Shown: in pieces, positions 30,105 to 34,562 of the stretch
Layout: every line of letters starts with the position of its first letter
How positions within the stretch are numbered: the first letter of the stretch is position 1
NCBI GenBank assembly: GCA_964529035.1
Contig: CAZGUG010000018.1
Span: 1-34,562, forward strand
Direction: 5' to 3'
DNA length: 34,562 nt
Origin: CAZGUG01 sp964529035
Lineage (GTDB): Bacteria; Bacillota; Clostridia; Ch29
Translations under genes and position numbers: made by a program
The notes under the pieces: model-generated
Told to the model about the DNA's origin: nothing
Database searches by the model: none
The model's input: only the letters and a program-made list of their open reading frames with translations

Positions 30105-32510
30105 CTATCTTAACTTGACCCTTTTAAGCCTTAGGGCGTTTGACACCACCGACACCGAACTGAATGCCATGGCAGCCCCGGCAATTACCGGGCTCAAAAA
30201 ACCCATTGCCGCAAAGGGTATGCCGACGGTATTGTATATGAACGCCCAAAAGAGGTTCTGCTTAATATTTCTCATGGTTGCACGGCTCAAACGTATTGCC
30301 AGCGCTATACCCATAAGGTCGCCGCCCATAAGGGTGATGTCCGCCGCCTCCATGGCAATGTCTGTTCCGGTGCCGATTGCAAAACCCACATCGGCTGCAG
30401 CCAGGGCCGGTGCATCGTTTATCCCGTCCCCCACCATCCCGGTAACCTTACCGGCCTTGATAAGCTTCATTACCTCCTCCGCCTTGTGCTCGGGCAGCAC
30501 TTCGGCCAGCACATTATCTATACCCACCTGCTCTGCTATGGCTTCCGCCGTAGTCTTATTATCCCCCGTTATCATGTAAATATCTATTCCCATGTCTTTA
30601 AGCTCTTCTACCGCCCTTTTGGAGTTTTCCTTTACCGTGTCCGCCACCGCCAGAAGTCCGGAAAGGCTTCCCTCCACCGCCATAAGCATTGCGGTTTTGC
30701 CTTCCGCTTCAAGCCTTGAAAGGTGTCGTTCCGCTCCGCCGAGGCCTATATTTTTTTGCTGCATAAGCCTCCGGTTACCAAGCAGCACCGGTTTATCTTC
30801 TATCACGGCTGTAACCCCGTGTCCCGGCACCGCTTCAAACTCCCGGGCTTCGGACAGCACTAAACTTTTGTCTTGTGCCCCCTTAACTATGGCCTCCCCC
30901 AATGGGTGCTCCGACCCCTGCTCGACTGCGGCCGCAAACCTTAGGACCTCTTCCTCCGAAAGGCTGCCCTTGCTAATAACATCGGTTAACTCCGGCTCCC
31001 CCTTTGTTATGGTGCCGGTCTTATCCAGTATAAGGGCGTCAATCTCATGGGCCCTCTGCAGGTATTCACCGCCCTTTATAAGTATCCCGTTCTCGGCCCC
31101 CTTGCCGGTGCCCACCATCACCGAAGTCGGAGTGGCAAGACCCAGGGCGCAGGGACAGGCTATGACCAGAACCGCCACAGCATTTATTATCCCGGCATTC
31201 AAGTTCTTACCGGCCAACCACCATAGCAGCAGTGATACTAAGGCTACAACCATCACTATGGGTACAAAAACCCCGGATATCCTGTCCGCCAGCTTTTGGA
31301 TGGGCGCCTTTGAGCCCTGGGCTTCCTCCACCATTTTTACTATCTGTGAAAGTACTGTATCCCTGCCCACCTTTGTGGCACGGAATTTAAAGGAACCGGT
31401 TTTGTTTATGGTAGCGCCGATTACGGTATCGCCGGGGTTTTTCTCAACCGGGATGCTCTCTCCGGTAAGCATGGATTCGTCCACCGCCGAGCGTCCTTCG
31501 ATAATTTCACCGTCAACCGGCACCTTTTCCCCCGGTCTCACCACCACTATGTCTCCTATGGCCACGTCCTCAACGGATATATCTTCTTCTTTTCCATCCC
31601 TTACAACCCTTGCGGTTTTTGCTCCAAGCCCCATCAGTTTCTTGATGGCCTCCGAGGTCTTGCCCTTTGCCACCGCTTCAAGGTATTTTCCGAGCATAAT
31701 AAGGGTGATAACCACCGCCGAAGCCTCGAAGTAAAGGTTCATGACATCCCCGGCAATAAACCCGTTATATACGCTGTACATGTATGCAGCGGTGGTACCC
31801 ATGGACACCAGCACATCCATATTGGCACCGCCGCCCTTAAGGGCATGGTAGGCTCCTTTGTAGAACCTGTAACCCACCACAAACTGCACCGGCGTTGCAA
31901 GTATGAACTGCACCCATGGATTATGCAGTATCTCTATCGGCCTTCCTATCAAATGAAATATCATGGCTGCAACCAGCGGAAAGGAAAGCACCGCCGACAG
32001 CATAAAAATTCCCCTGAGCTGTCTTACCTCCTTTTTTCGCTCGTGTTTTTCAACATCCCGGTCAATCCTTGTCTTTTCTTCGGCGTCATATCCCGCCTTC
32101 TGTACCGCCTCTATCATATCCTTAACTGCTACCTGTGAAGGATTGTATTCCACCGATGCTGTCCCCGCCGCGAAATTTACTGCAGCTTTCACAACTCCTT
32201 CCAGCCTGTTCAAAGCCTTTTCCAGCCTAACGGCGCAGGCTGCGCAGGTCATCCCCTTGAGCCTCAGCTCAACCTTATCCAAAACCACGTCGTAGCCGGC
32301 ATCCCGTATTATATCTATCAACTGCTCCGGGCTCACCCTTGTATCGTCATATTCCACCGCAGCCTTTTCCACCGCCAGGTTTACGGCGGCCTTTTTTACG
32401 CCGTCCACCCTGTTCAATCTTTTTTCAATTCTGCTGGAGCAGGCAGCACAGGTCATTCCCGAAACCTTGAAGGTCACCTTTTCAAACGTGCTGTCACTGT
32501 TTTTTCCCAT
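30105..32510 (-). CDS. copA: Copper-exporting P1B-type ATPase
   Basis: 801 aa, ATG with GGAGG eight bases upstream. Two N-terminal HMA domains with GMTCAACSSR (about 18-27) and GMTCAACAVR (about 86-95), eight membrane helices, actuator TGES (LTGESIPVEK), the CPC metal site in VIACPCALGLATP, phosphorylation site DKTGTITKGEP, the HP motif in EHPLGEAI, and hinge GDGINDAPAL. Membrane-proximal YN and MxxSS signatures (FIYNTVGIPFAA; MAFSSVSVVSNALRLKR) mark the Cu(I) exporter subgroup. It pumps Cu(I) out of the cytoplasm. Transcribed from a strong promoter overlapped by a CsoR-type site; copZ lies downstream beyond the IS remnant. Confidence 0.97.
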   Translation of the reverse strand: MGKNSDSTFEKVTFKVSGMTCAACSSRIEKRLNRVDGVKKAAVNLAVEKAAVEYDDTRVSPEQLIDIIRDAGYDVVLDKVELRLKGMTCAACAVRLEKALNRLEGVVKAAVNFAAGTASVEYNPSQVAVKDMIEAVQKAGYDAEEKTRIDRDVEKHERKKEVRQLRGIFMLSAVLSFPLVAAMIFHLIGRPIEILHNPWVQFILATPVQFVVGYRFYKGAYHALKGGGANMDVLVSMGTTAAYMYSVYNGFIAGDVMNLYFEASAVVITLIMLGKYLEAVAKGKTSEAIKKLMGLGAKTARVVRDGKEEDISVEDVAIGDIVVVRPGEKVPVDGEIIEGRSAVDESMLTGESIPVEKNPGDTVIGATINKTGSFKFRATKVGRDTVLSQIVKMVEEAQGSKAPIQKLADRISGVFVPIVMVVALVSLLLWWLAGKNLNAGIINAVAVLVIACPCALGLATPTSVMVGTGKGAENGILIKGGEYLQRAHEIDALILDKTGTITKGEPELTDVISKGSLSEEEVLRFAAAVEQGSEHPLGEAIVKGAQDKSLVLSEAREFEAVPGHGVTAVIEDKPVLLGNRRLMQQKNIGLGGAERHLSRLEAEGKTAMLMAVEGSLSGLLAVADTVKENSKRAVEELKDMGIDIYMITGDNKTTAEAIAEQVGIDNVLAEVLPEHKAEEVMKLIKAGKVTGMVGDGINDAPALAAADVGFAIGTGTDIAMEAADITLMGGDLMGIALAIRLSRATMRNIKQNLFWAFIYNTVGIPFAAMGFLSPVIAGAAMAFSSVSVVSNALRLKRVKLR

Positions 32511-32616
32511 GTTTCCACCTCCGGCCGGTCCTTAGTTGTTATACCCGGGTAAAGCCTTATATAACACCCCGCTTTTAAAAACATTGTCAGAGGCTGCGTT
32601 CCGGTCATTATCGCAT

Positions 32617-32633
32617 ATACCTATAGGGGGTAT
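32617..32633. promoter_or_regulatory. CsoR-type copper operator
   Basis: ATACCTATAGGGGGTAT, a pseudo-palindrome with the G-tract typical of CsoR operators in Firmicutes copZA promoters. It lies at the predicted transcription start just downstream of the -10, so bound apo-CsoR would block copA. No csoR gene is in the window. Confidence 0.75.
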
Positions 32634-32639
32634 AACTAT

Positions 32640-32668
32640 ATTATACAGCCCTTTTTTTAGCGTGTCAA
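32640..32668 (-). promoter_or_regulatory. Promoter of copA
   Basis: Perfect TTGACA (32663-32668) and TATAAT (32640-32645) with a 17-base spacer on the minus strand. The leader to copA is about 120 bases. Confidence 0.8.
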
Positions 32669-32722
32669 AATACTTTTTATTCTATGCCTGTATGCAAAAC
32701 GGCGAAATATTGCATAAAACAG

Positions 32723-32751
32723 TTGATATTGTATATCCGTACAAATATAAT
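32723..32751 (+). promoter_or_regulatory. Promoter of the pspC-like pair
   Basis: TTGATA (32723-32728) and TATAAT (32746-32751), 17-base spacer, plus strand. It gives a leader of about 95 bases that contains a GCCGG/CCGGC hairpin (32770-32786) and further short stems; I could not match it to a known riboswitch. Divergent to the copA promoter. Confidence 0.7.
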
Positions 32752-32854
32752 ATAACAGGAACAAAGAGAGCCGGTCGCAGCCCGGCAATATGCATCGGTT
32801 GTCAGCCAGATAGCCGCTTTGTACCGGCAGTAGCAAAGAATGGGAGGTTTAATA

Positions 32855-33313
32855 TTGGAAAAACGTTTATACCGCTCCAGGGAAAACACAGTGATATGTG
32901 GCGTATGCGGCGGTATCGCCGAATATCTGGACATAGACCCGACACTGGTAAGATTGATCTGGGTAATCTCAGCCATCTATGGCGGGATTGGAATCATTGC
33001 GTATATTATATGCTATATTGTTATTCCTGAGAACAAAGCCGATATGGTTGTTCATAAGAAGGATGCCGAAGAAGATGAGCAGAGTGCACAGCAGCTGCCG
33101 GATGATGAGAACCAGCACCGGACAAATGATCCGGAAAAAAGTGACAGAAACCGGCTTCTGGCCGGAGTTCTGCTAATATCCATAGGGGGACTGCTGCTTT
33201 TCAGAAGATGGTTTTACTGGATCAACCTCGGTAAATACTGGCCGGTTCTTCTGATAATAGCCGGTATTGTGATAATAATAAACGGAACCAGGGGCAGGGG
33301 GGAATCCCGGTGA
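32855..33313 (+). CDS. PspC-domain membrane protein with LiaI/LiaF-like tail
   Basis: 152 aa from a TTG at 32855 (MEKRLYRSRENTVICGVCGG), seven bases after GGGAGG; the ATG 15 bases earlier overlaps that site, so it is rejected. Residues 1-60 are a PspC domain: GGIAEYLDIDPTLVRLIWVI then a membrane helix (GIGIIAYIICYIVIP). A hydrophilic, acidic linker (about 60-100) leads to two helices of the kind seen in LiaI/LiaF-like and DUF5668 regions (LLAGVLLISIGGLLLFRRWF; YWPVLLIIAGIVIIING). Such proteins tune envelope-stress responses at the membrane. The next gene starts inside its stop codon (GTGA). Confidence 0.88.
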   Translation: MEKRLYRSRENTVICGVCGGIAEYLDIDPTLVRLIWVISAIYGGIGIIAYIICYIVIPENKADMVVHKKDAEEDEQSAQQLPDDENQHRTNDPEKSDRNRLLAGVLLISIGGLLLFRRWFYWINLGKYWPVLLIIAGIVIIINGTRGRGESR

Positions 33314-33783
33314 ATATTTCCAGGGCTGTATTTGGAATACTTGTAATATTAACAGGTCTTGCACTTTTGCTTGGCAACCTTGGGTTAATAGATATCGACA
33401 TTTCTCTATTGTGGCCGCTTTTCTTGATTGTGCCGGGCCTTGCCCTTGAAATAGGGTATCTTACCGGCGGCAGGGATGCGGGGGTTCTGGTTCCCGCCGG
33501 GATGCTTATAACCTACGGGCTGGTATTCTTTGCAAATATTATATGGGGATGGCATAACATGGCATATCTTTGGCCCTTCTTTCCCCTTGGGGTCGCAATA
33601 GGGCTTTTTCAGCTTTATTTGTTCGGCAGAAGGGAGCCGGCTCTGCTGATACCCATATGCATACTGGGTGGCTTTTCCGCCCTTGCTTTCTCCCGGCTCC
33701 ATACGGGATTGGCCATAGAGACGATATTTCCTATCGTTTTGATTGTTATAGGCGTGCTGCTTCTTTTTAACAGGAAGAAATAA
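33310..33783 (+). CDS. Polytopic membrane protein, LiaI/LiaF-like helices
   Basis: 157 aa, GTG start overlapping the preceding stop by four bases, so translation is coupled. Almost wholly hydrophobic with about six helices. The N- and C-terminal parts (FGILVILTGLALLLGNLGLI; WPLFLIVPGLALEIGY; IFPIVLIVIGVLLLFNRK) repeat the short helix-turn pattern of LiaI/DUF5668 transmembrane regions also seen at the end of the neighbour. Function unknown; probably works with the PspC-domain protein in an envelope-related role. A strong terminator follows. Confidence 0.78.
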   Translation: MNISRAVFGILVILTGLALLLGNLGLIDIDISLLWPLFLIVPGLALEIGYLTGGRDAGVLVPAGMLITYGLVFFANIIWGWHNMAYLWPFFPLGVAIGLFQLYLFGRREPALLIPICILGGFSALAFSRLHTGLAIETIFPIVLIVIGVLLLFNRKK

Positions 33784-33789
33784 AATATA

Positions 33790-33832
33790 GGCCCGAAGCA
33801 TATCAAATTTTACTGCTTTGGGCCATTTTTTT
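33790..33832 (+). terminator. Terminator of the pspC-like pair
   Basis: GGCCCGAAGCA and TGCTTTGGGCC (11 pairs including one mismatch or G-U) with a 13-base loop, then A and seven Ts. On the minus strand the hairpin is followed by TATATTTTA, so it may also help end the converging XRE/membrane-protein transcript. Confidence 0.8.
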
Positions 33833-33849
33833 ATTCACATTAACCGCTG

Positions 33850-34239
33850 TTAGTACCGCCTGTTGAGAAGGAAAAAGCCGCCTACATAGCCCACCATGCC
33901 TGCCAAAAGTTCAACTACGGTTCTTATTGAAACCTGTCCCTCCACAACCATTTCCCTGGTATAAAACCAGAAAATGGCCCCCAACATAAAGTAAAAACCT
34001 ATAGTTACGGCACGATATGTGATTAACTGCAGCCTCTCGTCCAGCCTGTCTCCCCTTGCCTTTATCCTTCTTATCTTGAAGATTAGCGCCAGCGCCAGAA
34101 CCGCCAGAAGTCCCAAGGCCCTGCCCCAGACAGCCGCACTGCCGCCGTAGAACAGGTTTGCCGCTACCATAATAACGGCGAGGGAACCTATGAGTATATA
34201 ATTGGTTACAACCAGTTCCCTTACAAAGGATTTGCCCAT
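33850..34239 (-). CDS. Four-helix membrane protein paired with an XRE regulator
   Basis: 129 aa, ATG start; its stop lies just before the terminator. Four membrane helices (NYILIGSLAVIMVAANLFYG; ALGLLAVLALALIFKI; TIGFYFMLGAIFWFY; VVELLAGMVGYVGGFFLL) with a basic loop KIRRIKARGDRLDERLQLIT between helices 2 and 3 carrying a DERLQ-type motif. Proteins of this shape (DUF2178-like) are often encoded next to a small XRE regulator in Firmicutes and Archaea; function unknown. Only two bases separate it from the regulator gene, so they are co-expressed. Confidence 0.75.
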   Translation of the reverse strand: MGKSFVRELVVTNYILIGSLAVIMVAANLFYGGSAAVWGRALGLLAVLALALIFKIRRIKARGDRLDERLQLITYRAVTIGFYFMLGAIFWFYTREMVVEGQVSIRTVVELLAGMVGYVGGFFLLNRRY

Positions 34240-34241
34240 TA

Positions 34242-34451
34242 TTAATCCCTCCCCTCCGGATTAGAAAAATCAAAAATATCTTCAATCAGTTTCCCGAATT
34301 CGCCGGCAAGCCTGTGGGCTAAAAGCAGCGAAGGGTTGTATCTGCCTGCTTCTATTGAGATTATTGTCTGGCGGGAGACCCCCATTCTTTCTGCCAGCTG
34401 CTCCTGTGTAAGCCCTTTGGCTTCCCTCAGTTCCCTGACCCTGTTTTTCAA
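34242..34451 (-). CDS. XRE-family helix-turn-helix regulator
   Basis: 69 aa from a TTG start (MKNRVRELREAKGLTQEQLA) with AAGGGGTG upstream. Classic five-helix XRE domain: LTQEQLAERMGVSRQTIISI and EAGRYNPSLLLAHRLAGEF, ending EDIFDFSN. This short form (YgzD/PlsR-like) is usual for regulators paired with a membrane protein. Its promoter region holds three copies of an imperfect palindrome (34469-34537), consistent with autoregulation. Confidence 0.92.
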   Translation of the reverse strand: MKNRVRELREAKGLTQEQLAERMGVSRQTIISIEAGRYNPSLLLAHRLAGEFGKLIEDIFDFSNPEGRD

Positions 34452-34468
34452 TACCCGTCACCCCTTCT

Positions 34469-34537
34469 ATGTAAAGTTTGATTTACGTCAAGTTTATTTT
34501 ACATCTAATCCCTATCGATGTCAAGTTCATTTTACAT
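34469..34537. promoter_or_regulatory. Three operator-like palindromes before the XRE gene
   Basis: Three 20-base copies: 34469-34488 ATGTAAAGTTTGATTTACGT, 34485-34504 ACGTCAAGTTTATTTTACAT and 34518-34537 ATGTCAAGTTCATTTTACAT. Common form RYGTMAA-N6-TTTACRT. The second and third are 33 bp apart and cover the -10 and -35; the first lies downstream of the start. They are good candidate sites for the XRE protein. Confidence 0.6.
34496..34524 (-). promoter_or_regulatory. Promoter of the XRE/membrane-protein pair
   Basis: TTGACA (34519-34524) and TAAAAT (34496-34501) with a 17-base spacer on the minus strand, about 45 bp before the TTG start. Both hexamers lie within operator-like palindromes. Confidence 0.72.
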
Positions 34538-34546
34538 CTAACAGTA

Positions 34547-34562
34547 GGGACGGTTCTTTTTG
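34547..34562. repeat. Partial dispersed repeat at the right edge
   Basis: GGGACGGTTCTTTTTG, cut by the window end, shares the core GGACGGTTCT with the palindrome at 28756-28780. The missing part is expected to contain the inverted arm. Confidence 0.5.

Noticed and set aside
30592..31734. Plus-strand open frame of 380 aa
   Set aside because: Fully antisense to copA, serine/proline-rich, no start signal and no recognisable domain.
1..34562. CRISPR arrays, tRNA or rRNA genes, prophage or conjugative modules
   Set aside because: No regularly spaced repeats, cloverleaf-like sequences or phage/conjugation proteins were seen on either strand.

Overview
The window looks like chromosome of a low-to-middle GC, Gram-positive-type anaerobe, most likely class Clostridia. 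This rests on gene content and signals: a T-box leader before valS, strong AGGAGG ribosome sites, frequent GTG/TTG starts, canonical TTGACA/TATAAT promoters, a CsoR-type copper operator, a TetR-linked FtsX-type ABC exporter and a TAXI-TRAP transporter. Nearly everything is on the minus strand. Only a half-size GDT1 gene and a PspC/LiaI-like pair are on the plus strand.

Layout. (1) 1-3018: a cyuA-like gene cut by the left edge, an SSB-like protein with two OB-type halves, and a divergent MurE-like ligase. (2) 3151-16824: one long co-oriented locus, described below. (3) 16927-23124: housekeeping genes: a half-size GDT1 transporter overlapping folC tail to tail, folC-valS behind a T-box, pgsA-lepB, and an orphan 99-aa protein. 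(4) 23188-28658: an autoregulated-looking TetR / ABC ATPase / FtsX permease / HlyD-type adaptor / small membrane protein operon. (5) 28756-32668: a copper operon (CsoR-type operator, copA, copZ) split by a decayed IS1182-family element, with a BIME-like repeat pair downstream. (6) 32723-33832: a PspC-domain protein and a polytopic membrane partner. (7) 33850-34562: an XRE regulator and membrane protein behind a promoter covered by three copies of an imperfect palindrome, then part of another dispersed repeat at the edge.

The most interesting part is 3151-16824. In order of transcription it holds an SSS-family symporter with a 172-aa lipoprotein-like partner, an AtuA-like (DUF1446) protein with a DUF4387 protein, a D-glutamate cyclase-like (DUF4392) protein, a TAXI binding protein with a fused TRAP permease, an MFS transporter, a soluble GAF-PAS histidine kinase and an NtrC-type sigma-54 activator, closed by a terminator. 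Three -24/-12-like elements of the form TGGCAT(A/G)-N4-(T/A)TGC(A/T) lie before the symporter, before the AtuA-like gene and before a 55-aa zinc-ribbon gene. I infer a sensor-controlled uptake and catabolic module for a small carboxylate or amino acid. D-glutamate or a relative is the best guess, from the TAXI protein next to the cyclase. The substrate and the AtuA/DUF4387 reaction cannot be read from sequence alone. I saw no CRISPR array, rRNA, tRNA or prophage.
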